From Entomospira culicis (lineage in GTDB: Bacteria > Spirochaetota > Spirochaetia > WRBN01), in contig NZ_CP118181.1 of the NCBI RefSeq assembly GCF_028748145.1, positions 1,302,211-1,366,210 on the forward strand: a DNA stretch of 64,000 nt, given 5' to 3'. The notes below the pieces were generated by a model. That model saw only the letters and a program-made list of their open reading frames with translations, did no database searches and was not told the DNA's origin. How positions within the stretch are numbered: the stretch's first letter is position 1; each line of letters begins with the position of its first letter. The translations under genes were made by a program, and so were the position numbers. Shown piece after piece: positions 24,356 to 32,103 of this stretch.

Positions 24356-24814
24356 GCCTTTTTCCGGCATATTTTCGATGAAGGAGATAAAGGCTTTCAC
24401 ATCGGAGAAGCTAAAGTAGACCGAGGCAAAGCGCACATAGGCTGCGCCATCTAACTCTTTGAGGTGGCTTAAAATAATCTCACCAATGGTCTTGCTTTCG
24501 ATATGCCCCCGATCAGAAGCGCGAAAGAAGATCTCTTTTTCCATCTCTTTTTGGGCGATGGCAATTGCCTCTTGACTGATGGGGCGCTTACGTAGCGCAA
24601 GATCCAACGATGCCTTAATCTTTTCGGATCGAAAGGGCTCACGTTTGCCACTCTTTTTGAGCACAGTGATGGGCGGTTGTTTGATCGATTCATAACTGGT
24701 AAAGCGTCGTCCGCATGCCAAACACTCTCGGCGTCTACGGATTGAGTTGGTCATTTCGCTCTCTCGGGTCTCCAACACTTTCATCTCATCTGCACCGCAA
24801 TGGGGACAATACAT
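24347..24814 (-). CDS. nrdR: Transcriptional repressor NrdR
   Basis: Repressor of ribonucleotide reductase genes that senses ATP/dATP, 155 residues. The N-terminal zinc ribbon is CPHCG with CLACGRRF, with the DNA-binding basic run SIRRRRECL. The ATP-cone domain follows (VLKKSGKREPFRSEKI). Start ATG at 24814 with AAGGAG upstream and a clear promoter. It overlaps the end of obg by nine bases in a convergent arrangement. No nrd genes or obvious NrdR boxes are in the window. Confidence 0.95.
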   Translation of the reverse strand: MYCPHCGADEMKVLETRESEMTNSIRRRRECLACGRRFTSYESIKQPPITVLKKSGKREPFRSEKIKASLDLALRKRPISQEAIAIAQKEMEKEIFFRASDRGHIESKTIGEIILSHLKELDGAAYVRFASVYFSFSDVKAFISFIENMPEKGSL

Positions 24815-24853
24815 CGCACATACTCCTTGGCATTTTTTGGTAATTACCTCCCT

Positions 24854-24882
24854 AGTATACCCACTTTCATCTACTTACTCAA
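24854..24882 (-). promoter_or_regulatory. nrdR promoter
   Basis: On the minus strand, TTGAGT (24877-24882), a 17-bp spacer and TATACT (24854-24859), followed by a leader of about 33 nt containing the AAGGAG ribosome-binding site. Confidence 0.7.
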
Positions 24883-25097
24883 GGGTTTTATTTAGCTTAT
24901 TGTAACTTTTTTCTTAAAAAAAATCCGTTTTATAATAATAATTTATTCTTAATCAATATCCATTTTATTACAGAAATATATTGATTTTTCTCTCAACATA
25001 GATTATATCAAATATCATAAAATCATCTTTTTCTTAAATGATGCCTCGCAGTGATGTTACTCACGCATAATTCATCGCATAAAAAGAGATAACTCTC
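24883..25097. other. A+T-rich intergenic region, no gene seen
   Basis: The gap between the nrdR promoter and the promoter of the YkgJ-type gene is strongly A+T-rich with poly-A/T stretches. A small palindrome (AAGAGA-TAAC-TCTCTT) lies at about 25084-25099. I see no open frame, RNA gene or repeat. Confidence 0.5.
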
Positions 25098-25126
25098 TTG
25101 TCTTTTATTAACTTTTATGCTATCAT
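25098..25126 (+). promoter_or_regulatory. Promoter with very short predicted leader for the YkgJ-type gene
   Basis: TTGTCT (25098-25103), a 17-bp spacer and TATCAT (25121-25126). Predicted initiation near 25133 leaves about six bases before the ATG at 25139. Confidence 0.5.
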
Positions 25127-25138
25127 TGTCGATAGAAG

Positions 25139-25594
25139 ATGAAAAAATTTTACGATCAAGGCTTACACTTTCACTGTACTCAATGCTCACAATGTTGTCG
25201 AGGCGATAGCGGATATGTCTTTTTATCCAAAGAAGATATCGATAGAATTACCGCACATCTACAAATGAGTCAAGAGGATTTTTTAACCCAACACGCACGC
25301 ACCGTCGCACATGGTAATGCGCTACGCATCTCCTTACTCGAAGTTGCCGAATCCGATGGACAAATGCGATGTGAATTCTGGAAAGATGGCTGCAGCATCT
25401 ACTCCGCACGTCCTAGCCAATGCCGTACTTATCCCTTTTGGTCGAGCATTTTAGCCTCACAAGCCAACTGGAACCTAGAGGCAGAGCATTGCCCTGGGAT
25501 CAATCTTACTGATGCCAAGCTTTACCATAAAGACGAAATTGAGAACCTCCTTGCCAACCACCCAGAAGAGCGTCTGATTCAGATTAAGCCATAG
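25139..25594 (+). CDS. YkgJ-family cysteine-cluster protein
   Basis: A 151-residue protein of the putative zinc- or iron-chelating CxxCxxCC family. The cluster reads CTQCSQCCRGDSGYVFLS (residues 14-31), with further conserved cysteines in CEFWKDGCSIYSARPSQCRTYPFW, typical of the family. The biochemical role of these proteins is not well established. It probably heads a transcript with the small gene downstream, mltG and lepB. The start codon is only a few bases beyond the predicted transcription start. Confidence 0.85.
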   Translation: MKKFYDQGLHFHCTQCSQCCRGDSGYVFLSKEDIDRITAHLQMSQEDFLTQHARTVAHGNALRISLLEVAESDGQMRCEFWKDGCSIYSARPSQCRTYPFWSSILASQANWNLEAEHCPGINLTDAKLYHKDEIENLLANHPEERLIQIKP

Positions 25595-25604
25595 GAGAAT
25601 CACG

Positions 25605-25802
25605 ATGATAGAACAGAAGACATTGCACCTCGATATCACCCCCAATCAAGCAGCGGTACTCTTTTTAAGCCTCAAAAATCTCGAGCAAATGAGCACCGAA
25701 ACCGGCTACCTCTACCAAGAGCTAGAGCGCTATCTCTACGCGCGTATTGGGCTAGAAGAGCTACAAACACTCGAGGATCTCTACGCACGCGGAGAATTGT
25801 AA
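25605..25802 (+). CDS. Small conserved-looking hypothetical protein
   Basis: A 65-residue acidic, Leu/Glu/Tyr-rich helical protein that I do not recognise. It has no cysteines, signal peptide or membrane helix. AGGAG precedes the ATG, and the gene sits tightly between the YkgJ-type gene (10 bp) and mltG (4 bp), which supports it being real and co-transcribed. Confidence 0.65.
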   Translation: MIEQKTLHLDITPNQAAVLFLSLKNLEQMSTETGYLYQELERYLYARIGLEELQTLEDLYARGEL

Positions 25803-25806
25803 ATTT

Positions 25807-26880
25807 ATGCAAAAAAAGAGTTCCGTTGCACAAAAAATTCTCCTTGGTTTCCTCTCGCTCCTCCTTGTTTTCATCATGATTGCTGCTAGCTATCTTCTTA
25901 TGATGAATTCACCCGCACGTAAAGATTTCATAGAAAACCAATCCCCTTCTACTTTTGAGGTAAAAGAGGGAAGCTCTCTCTACCGTATTATGGAGCAACT
26001 GGACGAAGAGGGATATATCAAAAGTGCCTTCTTTTTAAAACTTTATCATAAATTTATTCATCAAGAAGGGCGCATTCTCGCTGGAACATACGCGATACCC
26101 ACCAATCTCACTGCAATTCAAACACTACACTTTCTCTTCAACACTGCACCCACGCTCGATCTTATCGCTATCACCATCCCCGAGGGGCTCACCTTGCGTG
26201 AGGCATCGCTGATATGGGAGGAGGCGGGATTTTTTACATCACAAGAATTTTTAGACGCATCTAATCATGGCGAACTCCTTCTCTCCTACGGCATCAATCA
26301 AGAGACGCTCGAAGGGTGGCTCTTCCCCGACACCTATCTTGTGCCAGCAACCATCAGCGCCCAAGAGGCGGTAACGTTAATGTTGCGTCAATTTTTTGCT
26401 GTGCTCACGGAAATTGACACAAATTGGCAAGCGCGCTCTCCACAAGAACTCACCGATAAAATCATCCTCGCAAGCATCGTTCAAAAAGAGCATAAAGTTG
26501 CAGAAGATGCCCCACTTATGGCATCGGTTTTTCTCAATCGTCTGGCCGTTGGCGACCTCCTGCGTACCGACGCGACCATCAACTATATGAAAAAAGAGCG
26601 CCTAGGACAAGGGCACGCGCGTCGCGTTCTCTACGCCGATCTTGCTATAGATGATCCCTTTAATAGTTATAAATATGCAGGACTCCCTCCGCATCCAGTG
26701 GGTCTCTCTGGAAGAGTCGCTCTAAAAGCCGTCTTCTATCCCCCACAAACCGATTATTACTTCTTTGTCGCTATCCCACAAACCAATGGCAAGCATCACT
26801 TTAGCGTTACCTACGAAGAGCACTTAAAACACGCGCGTATTTGGCAAGAGTGGCTGAATAAAAATAATATTTACTCCTAA
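25807..26880 (+). CDS. mltG: Endolytic murein transglycosylase MltG
   Basis: Membrane-anchored lytic transglycosylase that terminates nascent peptidoglycan strands, 357 residues. An N-terminal helix lies at about residues 11-33 (ILLGFLSLLLVFIMIAASYL). A LysM-like segment (FEVKEGSSLYRIMEQL) is followed by the YceG domain with WLFPDTYLVP, the catalytic Glu in ASIVQKEHKV and the C-terminal NSYKYAGLPPHPV. The usual SIIEKE motif is SIVQKE here, keeping the Glu. It abuts lepB directly. Confidence 0.94.
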   Translation: MQKKSSVAQKILLGFLSLLLVFIMIAASYLLMMNSPARKDFIENQSPSTFEVKEGSSLYRIMEQLDEEGYIKSAFFLKLYHKFIHQEGRILAGTYAIPTNLTAIQTLHFLFNTAPTLDLIAITIPEGLTLREASLIWEEAGFFTSQEFLDASNHGELLLSYGINQETLEGWLFPDTYLVPATISAQEAVTLMLRQFFAVLTEIDTNWQARSPQELTDKIILASIVQKEHKVAEDAPLMASVFLNRLAVGDLLRTDATINYMKKERLGQGHARRVLYADLAIDDPFNSYKYAGLPPHPVGLSGRVALKAVFYPPQTDYYFFVAIPQTNGKHHFSVTYEEHLKHARIWQEWLNKNNIYS

Positions 26881-27366
26881 ATGTTAATATTTATTAAATC
26901 TAAAACCATCTATAAAATCATCATATTTACACCATTACTCCTACTAATTATATATTTATTATTTGGCATACAACTTATTCAAGTGCAAGGCAACTCGATG
27001 CTACCCACCCTTTCTCATGGCAACTGGCTTCTGATTGACACCCTTCAAATGCGCTGGCGAAAACCCCAAAGCGGTGATATCGTCCTGATCCAAACTGCTT
27101 CCAATACGCTCATTGTTAAGCGCATTCTCCTTACCCCAGCTACTCCCTATACGTGGCAAGACAACACCCTCTATCTGCCACAATCTAACCAAACCTTTAT
27201 GCTTGACCGTGCGCAACTAGAGGAATTTCTCGCGAAAAATGCGCTTCTTGAGGATCACATCTTTATTTTGGGTGATAATTTGTCGATAAGCTATGATAGC
27301 CGTGCCTATGGTGCTGTTGCTACGCACCAAATTATTGGGCGCGTTATCCGAAAGTCTTATCATTAA
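26881..27366 (+). CDS. lepB: Signal peptidase I
   Basis: Membrane serine protease that removes Sec signal peptides, 161 residues, at the short end of the family. One N-terminal helix (IFTPLLLLIIYLLFGI) is followed by the catalytic Ser in QGNSMLPTL, the catalytic Lys in LIVKRILL and box E GDNLSISYDSRAYGAV. The ATG begins at the base after the mltG stop, so translation is coupled. With only one helix it resembles the Gram-positive SipS type more than E. coli LepB. Confidence 0.92.
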   Translation: MLIFIKSKTIYKIIIFTPLLLLIIYLLFGIQLIQVQGNSMLPTLSHGNWLLIDTLQMRWRKPQSGDIVLIQTASNTLIVKRILLTPATPYTWQDNTLYLPQSNQTFMLDRAQLEEFLAKNALLEDHIFILGDNLSISYDSRAYGAVATHQIIGRVIRKSYH

Positions 27367-27404
27367 TAAAAACGTTCGATAAATATCACCAAAAAGGGGA
27401 GCTT

Positions 27405-29363
27405 ATGATCCATCGCAAGAACGCGACGAGCCAGCTTAAATCGCTTAAACATACCTCACATTTAACCACCAGACAACGCATTGTGCTCATTCTTACGGCG
27501 GTTGCCTTGAGCATTATTATTCTCTTTTCGATGTGGATTATGCGTAAGGGCAAGGCACGCATCCCCACCAATACGCTTCCGATTGTCGAACGGGGAGCTA
27601 TTTATGATCGGCGTGGACATATCCTCGCTACACAAGTCGTTGAGTACACGATATCACTGTGGTTGCCCACGGTACGCAATGAACAACCTTATGAGACCAA
27701 TGAGGAGTATCTGCAATCGATTCGTGCGCTCTCCACACACCTTGCGCCGATCATTTTGTGGCCACAAACCGAGCTCTACGATCGCATTTTGGCTCATCCG
27801 TCTAATACCCTCACCCTCTTGCGCCGTGCCGACGTACAGATTAAAGAGCGCGTGGAGGAGGTAATGCTTGAACATCGCCTCAACGGGATCCGCATTACTC
27901 CCGAATTTAGCCGATCTTACCCCCAAGGCGACTTAGCTGCACCGTTGCTAGGCTATCTCAACTTAGATGCTAAGGGTGGAGGCGGATTAGAATTTGCGTT
28001 CGATAAATTTCTCTCGCCCATCGCCGTTATCGACGACCAAGAGATCATCCGAGGCTACTCCCTTGAGCTTACCTTAGATATCAATCTGCAAGCCAGCATC
28101 GAGTCGATCATGCGCCAAGGTCTACGTGAGGAGGAGGCGCAATCAGCTGTTGCTCTGATTATGGACGGCAAGAGTGGGGAAATTTTGAGTTATGTCAGCC
28201 TGCCTAGCTTCAATCCCACCTTCTATCACCGTTATAGTGAGTACGAACGCATGAATCGTCCCGTTGTGGAGGCCTACGAGCCGGGATCGGTCTTTAAAGT
28301 CTTTACCATGGCCGCCATGCTTGAGGCGAACGTCATCGATCCAGGGGAGACCTTCTGCTGTCCGGGGCATTACGAGCAAACGATTAATGGCGAGACCTTT
28401 CGTATTAAATGCGTTGCCGAACATGGCGAGCAGACCGTTGCCGATGTGATGGCTAACAGCTGTAATGCGGGCATGGCCTACTTTAGTGAGCGTATGAGTC
28501 GTGATGATTTTCATGATGCCATTGAGGCCTTTGGCTTTGGCAAGCGTACCAATGTTCCTTTGAGCGCCGAGAGTACTGGTCTCTTAGCCGATACGCCAAA
28601 ATGGTCGGCACGCACCAAACCTACTATCGCGATGGGGCAAGAGATCGGTGTCTCCTCCATGCAGATTATGCAAGCAGCCACCGCCTTTACCAATCAAGGT
28701 ACCATCATAAAACCGCAGATTGTCAAACACGTACTCGATGGCGATGGACATATTTTCCGTAGCTATCCGCGTGAAGAGATCGGGCAAGCAATCTCGCCAT
28801 ACACCGTGCAAGCCGTGCTTGCGCAACTGCACCATAGTGTGGAGAAAGGTATCGCTAGGCGCTTGCAAATGCCCGACCTCTCGGTGGGTGGCAAGACGGG
28901 AACGAGTCAGACTATCGACCCCGTAACTGGTGCGTATAGCACCGATAAGTACATCGCCAGTACCCTCGCCTTTGTCCCTGCAAACGACCCGCAGTATATC
29001 GTTTATGTCGTGATGCACTCCCCCGGTAAGTCGATATGGGGATCGAACGTCGCAGCGCCCTTAGCCCGTAATATTATTGAGGTGCTGGTGCCTCACTTGG
29101 GGCTACCTAGCCGATACGCCCACTTCCTCCACCTTGATCACTTACCCGATCCTAGCACCCCCGATTATCCTGCACTTAACGCAAGTCTGCCCCAATTTGA
29201 GGGCAAGAGTCTGCGCCAAGCGCTTCACTTTTTCCGCAAAGACGATCTCTTTTTTCGGGTGGATGGCACAGGGTTTTGGGTCGCCGAACAATTTCCTCCT
29301 GCTGATTCGCTCTTGCGCCCCGAGATGACCATTCGCCTCAAGAGTGGGGATAATGAAGCCTAG
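27405..29363 (+). CDS. ftsI: Penicillin-binding protein, FtsI/Pbp2B type, with PASTA-like C-terminus
   Basis: Class B transpeptidase that cross-links septal peptidoglycan, 652 residues. A membrane helix lies near residues 27-45. Then come a dimerisation domain, with RGAIYDRRGHILA at its start, and the transpeptidase domain with SxxK in EPGSVFKVFTM, SxN in NSCNAGM and KTG in GGKTGTSQ. The last ~60 residues (LPQFEGKSLRQAL) resemble a PASTA domain. GGGGAG lies upstream of the ATG. It is linked to lepB and to the Maf gene, which overlaps its 3' end, rather than to the usual mraW/ftsL cluster. Confidence 0.9.
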   Translation: MIHRKNATSQLKSLKHTSHLTTRQRIVLILTAVALSIIILFSMWIMRKGKARIPTNTLPIVERGAIYDRRGHILATQVVEYTISLWLPTVRNEQPYETNEEYLQSIRALSTHLAPIILWPQTELYDRILAHPSNTLTLLRRADVQIKERVEEVMLEHRLNGIRITPEFSRSYPQGDLAAPLLGYLNLDAKGGGGLEFAFDKFLSPIAVIDDQEIIRGYSLELTLDINLQASIESIMRQGLREEEAQSAVALIMDGKSGEILSYVSLPSFNPTFYHRYSEYERMNRPVVEAYEPGSVFKVFTMAAMLEANVIDPGETFCCPGHYEQTINGETFRIKCVAEHGEQTVADVMANSCNAGMAYFSERMSRDDFHDAIEAFGFGKRTNVPLSAESTGLLADTPKWSARTKPTIAMGQEIGVSSMQIMQAATAFTNQGTIIKPQIVKHVLDGDGHIFRSYPREEIGQAISPYTVQAVLAQLHHSVEKGIARRLQMPDLSVGGKTGTSQTIDPVTGAYSTDKYIASTLAFVPANDPQYIVYVVMHSPGKSIWGSNVAAPLARNIIEVLVPHLGLPSRYAHFLHLDHLPDPSTPDYPALNASLPQFEGKSLRQALHFFRKDDLFFRVDGTGFWVAEQFPPADSLLRPEMTIRLKSGDNEA

Positions 29364-31041
29364 TCTCCTCGATCAATTTGCCCAGCGTTTCCCCGCCCTT
29401 GATACCACGCTTAATCTTCTCCCCCCCGATCCACAACTAGTCTTAACAGAGACCAAAAGTGAACTACCTACCCTCATTGCCCATGGTCTTGCCCTACACT
29501 CGCGCTATGATCCACAACGTGAGGCATCAAAAGAGCTTACCACCCTCCCCGATGGTTGGGATACTATCATCTTAGCGGGAGTGGGCTTGGGCTACTTTGC
29601 CCAAGCGGTCATTCGCACCTATCCAGAACGTAAAATTATTATCCTTGAGCCAAACTTAGCCTACCTTAATCTGCTTCGCCAAAGCCCCGTGCTTACGGAT
29701 ATATTGAAACACCCACAGCTGGCCATTATTCCATCTTCGCACCCCGCCGATCTTCAGCACCACCTGATTCAATGGCAAGCACAACAGCCCCATTGGCATG
29801 AATTTCGCGCCCGTGTGCAGCAAGAGCCCGATCGCTTCGCCCCCTTCAAAACGATCTTTTTACAATATCAACAGCGTCAAAAGACCAATCAACTCGCCCT
29901 GCAACAATACGGGCTGTTGTGGTGGCGCAATAGCATAAAAAATCTCCCGCACTGGGCAAGCGCTAAGCCAGTAAAATCTCTCTTTGATGCATTTCACGGT
30001 CTTCCTGTCTTAATTGTGGCGGCCGGGCCCAGCCTTGCAAATCTGCTACCACATCTCACGCAACTACGCGAACGCATGCTCCTGATTTGTGTCGACACCG
30101 CCGTGCGTATCCTGCTTGCCCACCACATTCGTCCCGATATGATCCTCTCCATTGATAGCCAGTACTGGAACGCGCGCCACCTCGATAACCTCGACATTAA
30201 GGGGATTCCTTATGTTATCGATAGTGCGGTGCATCCGCTCCTGTGGCGAACCATCGAGGAGCATCAACGCTACCTGATAAGTCCCATCGTCCCACTGATG
30301 CAACCGCTTAGTCAACAACTCAAACCATGGGGAGCGCTACGATCAGGGGGCTCCGTAACCATTTCCGCGTGGGATCTCGCCCTCCAGATGCAGGCAACGA
30401 GTATCTGGTTAGTGGGCGCAGATTTCGCCTATCCCCAAGCAGAAACCCACGCCAAAGGCGCGCTCTTTGAGCAGTGGATTGTGGCCAACCACACCCGTAC
30501 CCAGAGCATCTTGAGCCAGCAACTAAGACTCAAACATCAACAAGAGATCTCCCTAAAAGATAATCAAGGCAAAGAGGTGGCCAGCGATGCGCGTATGCGT
30601 CTGTACGTGCAGTGGCTAGAAGAAGCGCTCGCGCAGGAGACCATCCCCACTTATAACCTAAGTGCAATCGGTGCAAAAATTCATGGCGCGCCTTATGCAA
30701 CCGTAGCGCGTGCGCTAGAGCTTCCTATCATACGAGAGAAGATCGAGCAAACCCACCGCAAGATAGCCCAAACACGCATTGCCGACGATCCTGCCTTTAT
30801 TCCACAGCTTCAACATTATCAACAAGAAGCCCTGCGCCTCCTTGCCGATCTCCTGCAACGCCTCGATGCCGATAAGAGCAACGCGCAACCCCTAAGCCAT
30901 CACCCTGCCTGCGCGCTCTTTAGCCCGATTCTCCCCTACTGGCTCCACTGCCTCACCGAGAGCGCACAAAAACGTCAAACCCTATGCAAACGCCTACACG
31001 CCATGCATCAGCTGTATGGCTATCTCTCTGCCCATAAATAA
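29353..31041 (+). CDS. Maf-type motility-associated glycosyltransferase (DUF115)
   Basis: Protein of the DUF115/MptE-like family, called motility-associated factor because members transfer nonulosonic acids to flagellin in several bacteria; 562 residues. The core is seen as PVLIVAAGPSLANLLPHL (about residues 220-240), followed by CVDTAVRILLAHHIRPDMI and SIDSQYWN. An N-terminal domain carries GVGLGYFAQAV. The ATG at 29353 overlaps the ftsI end by 11 bp; a GTG at 29344 is an alternative. In spirochaetes the target would be flagellar filament proteins, inferred from family only. Confidence 0.85.
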   Translation: MKPSLLDQFAQRFPALDTTLNLLPPDPQLVLTETKSELPTLIAHGLALHSRYDPQREASKELTTLPDGWDTIILAGVGLGYFAQAVIRTYPERKIIILEPNLAYLNLLRQSPVLTDILKHPQLAIIPSSHPADLQHHLIQWQAQQPHWHEFRARVQQEPDRFAPFKTIFLQYQQRQKTNQLALQQYGLLWWRNSIKNLPHWASAKPVKSLFDAFHGLPVLIVAAGPSLANLLPHLTQLRERMLLICVDTAVRILLAHHIRPDMILSIDSQYWNARHLDNLDIKGIPYVIDSAVHPLLWRTIEEHQRYLISPIVPLMQPLSQQLKPWGALRSGGSVTISAWDLALQMQATSIWLVGADFAYPQAETHAKGALFEQWIVANHTRTQSILSQQLRLKHQQEISLKDNQGKEVASDARMRLYVQWLEEALAQETIPTYNLSAIGAKIHGAPYATVARALELPIIREKIEQTHRKIAQTRIADDPAFIPQLQHYQQEALRLLADLLQRLDADKSNAQPLSHHPACALFSPILPYWLHCLTESAQKRQTLCKRLHAMHQLYGYLSAHK

Positions 31042-31047
31042 CTTCTC

Positions 31048-31076
31048 TTTACTATCTCACTCTCTTTTGCTATAAT
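31048..31076 (+). promoter_or_regulatory. Promoter of the interrupted exported-protein gene
   Basis: TTTACT (31048-31053), a 17-bp spacer and a perfect TATAAT (31071-31076). An AGGAG ribosome-binding site at about 31110 precedes the ATG at 31122. The promoter and start now read only into the insertion element. Confidence 0.65.
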
Positions 31077-31121
31077 GATAGCATACCGTTGATCTTAACA
31101 GCGGTGTATAGGAGATTGTAT

Positions 31122-31136
31122 ATGAAAAAAATTTTT
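31122..31136 (+). pseudogene. 5' fragment of a secreted-protein gene cut by the element
   Basis: ATG AAA AAA ATT TTT with a good Shine-Dalgarno and promoter is the start of a signal-peptide-like sequence (MKKIF). Reading continues eleven codons into the transposable element and stops at 31172. The remainder of the gene resumes at 35146 after the element. The last eight bases are one copy of the target duplication. Confidence 0.75.
31129..31136. repeat. Target-site duplication, left copy
   Basis: AAATTTTT directly before the element's left end; an identical 8-mer is at 35139-35146. Eight base pairs is the duplication length known for IS1595-family insertions. Confidence 0.85.
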
Positions 31137-31163
31137 GGCAATAAGACACTTATGGGCTTGACT
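31137..31163 (+). repeat. Left terminal inverted repeat
   Basis: GGCAATAAG-A-CACTT-AT-GGGCTTG-A-CT. Compared with the reverse complement of 35112-35138, 23 of 27 positions match. The transposase promoter's -35 box (TTGACT) lies in its inner end. Confidence 0.85.
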
Positions 31164-31186
31164 AAAAATTAAAAATATAGTACAAT
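31158..31186 (+). promoter_or_regulatory. Transposase promoter overlapping the inverted repeat
   Basis: TTGACT (31158-31163, inside the left inverted repeat), a 17-bp spacer and TACAAT (31181-31186), about 20 bp before the transposase start. Confidence 0.65.
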
Positions 31187-31205
31187 GGTTATAAGAGGAA
31201 AAGTT

Positions 31206-32084
31206 ATGACTATTGTAGAGATTATTAGAAAGTATCAAACACAAGAGCAGTGCATACAGTTTTTAGAAAAAGCTAGATGGGCTGAAGGTGTTATTTGCCC
31301 TTATTGCAATTCTACTAAAACAGGTGCTAAAAAGGAAAGCAATCGCTCCCCCCGTCATCAGTGCTACTCTTGTCAAAAATCTTTTTCTGTTACTTCGGGT
31401 ACTATCTTTGATAATGCTAAACTTCTTCCTCAATGGTTTCAAATTTTAGCTCTTATGCTCAATGCTAAAAAATCTCTATCTTCTTATCAAATCTCAAGAG
31501 ATTTGGGCTTACGTCAAGGTACTGCCCTCAAAATCCAAAACAAGATTCGTGTAGCTATGAATACAAAAGAGAGTATCTTATTACAAGGAATAATAGAAAT
31601 GGACGAAACTTACATAGGAGGAAAACCTCGTGGCAATGTAGGAAAGAATAAGAGAGGTAGAGGGACAAACAAGACCGCAGTTGTTGGAGTGCAAGAGCGA
31701 GGAGGAGAAGTAAGAGTAGAAGTTGTAGATAGAGAAAAAGAGTCTATGAACTTTAAGACGTTAAAAAGAATCTTTGACGATAACGTGGATAAGATTAAGT
31801 CTATTTTAGTTACAGATGAATATTTAGGCTATGCTCCTATGGGGAACAATGGGGTCTCTCATTTTGTGATTAATCATAGCGAACGATTTGTAGCTGGGGA
31901 TGTGCATACTAATTCAATAGAAGGGTTTTGGAGTTTAATCAAGAGGGCTTGGTATGGTTCACATCATCACTATAGCAAGAAGAATACTCACTTGTACGTA
32001 GGAGAGACAAGCTATGTCTATAACAATCGAAAGAATAAGAACTTATTTATAGACACGATAGAAAAGATGTTAGAAAAATTTTAG
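31206..32084 (+). CDS. IS1595-family transposase
   Basis: Transposase of 292 residues from the ATG at 31206 (GAGGAA upstream; a start seven codons earlier is possible). The N-terminal zinc ribbon has CPYC (about 31-34) and CYSC. A helix-turn-helix-like stretch (SYQISRDLGLRQGTALKIQ) follows, then the ISXO2-type catalytic core: Asp in EMDETYIGGKPRG, Asp in VTDEYLGY and the terminal HTNSIEGFWSLIKRAW, where Asn/Glu replace or flank the third acidic residue as in this family. It appears intact, so the element may still be mobile. Confidence 0.93.
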   Translation: MTIVEIIRKYQTQEQCIQFLEKARWAEGVICPYCNSTKTGAKKESNRSPRHQCYSCQKSFSVTSGTIFDNAKLLPQWFQILALMLNAKKSLSSYQISRDLGLRQGTALKIQNKIRVAMNTKESILLQGIIEMDETYIGGKPRGNVGKNKRGRGTNKTAVVGVQERGGEVRVEVVDREKESMNFKTLKRIFDDNVDKIKSILVTDEYLGYAPMGNNGVSHFVINHSERFVAGDVHTNSIEGFWSLIKRAWYGSHHHYSKKNTHLYVGETSYVYNNRKNKNLFIDTIEKMLEKF

Positions 32085-32103
32085 GTGGAGTGGAGTTATA
32101 ATA

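Noticed and set aside
31122-31172. A 16-residue peptide gene (MKKIF...)
   Set aside because: Only the first five codons are host sequence; the rest is the inverted repeat of the element, so it is a truncated gene start.
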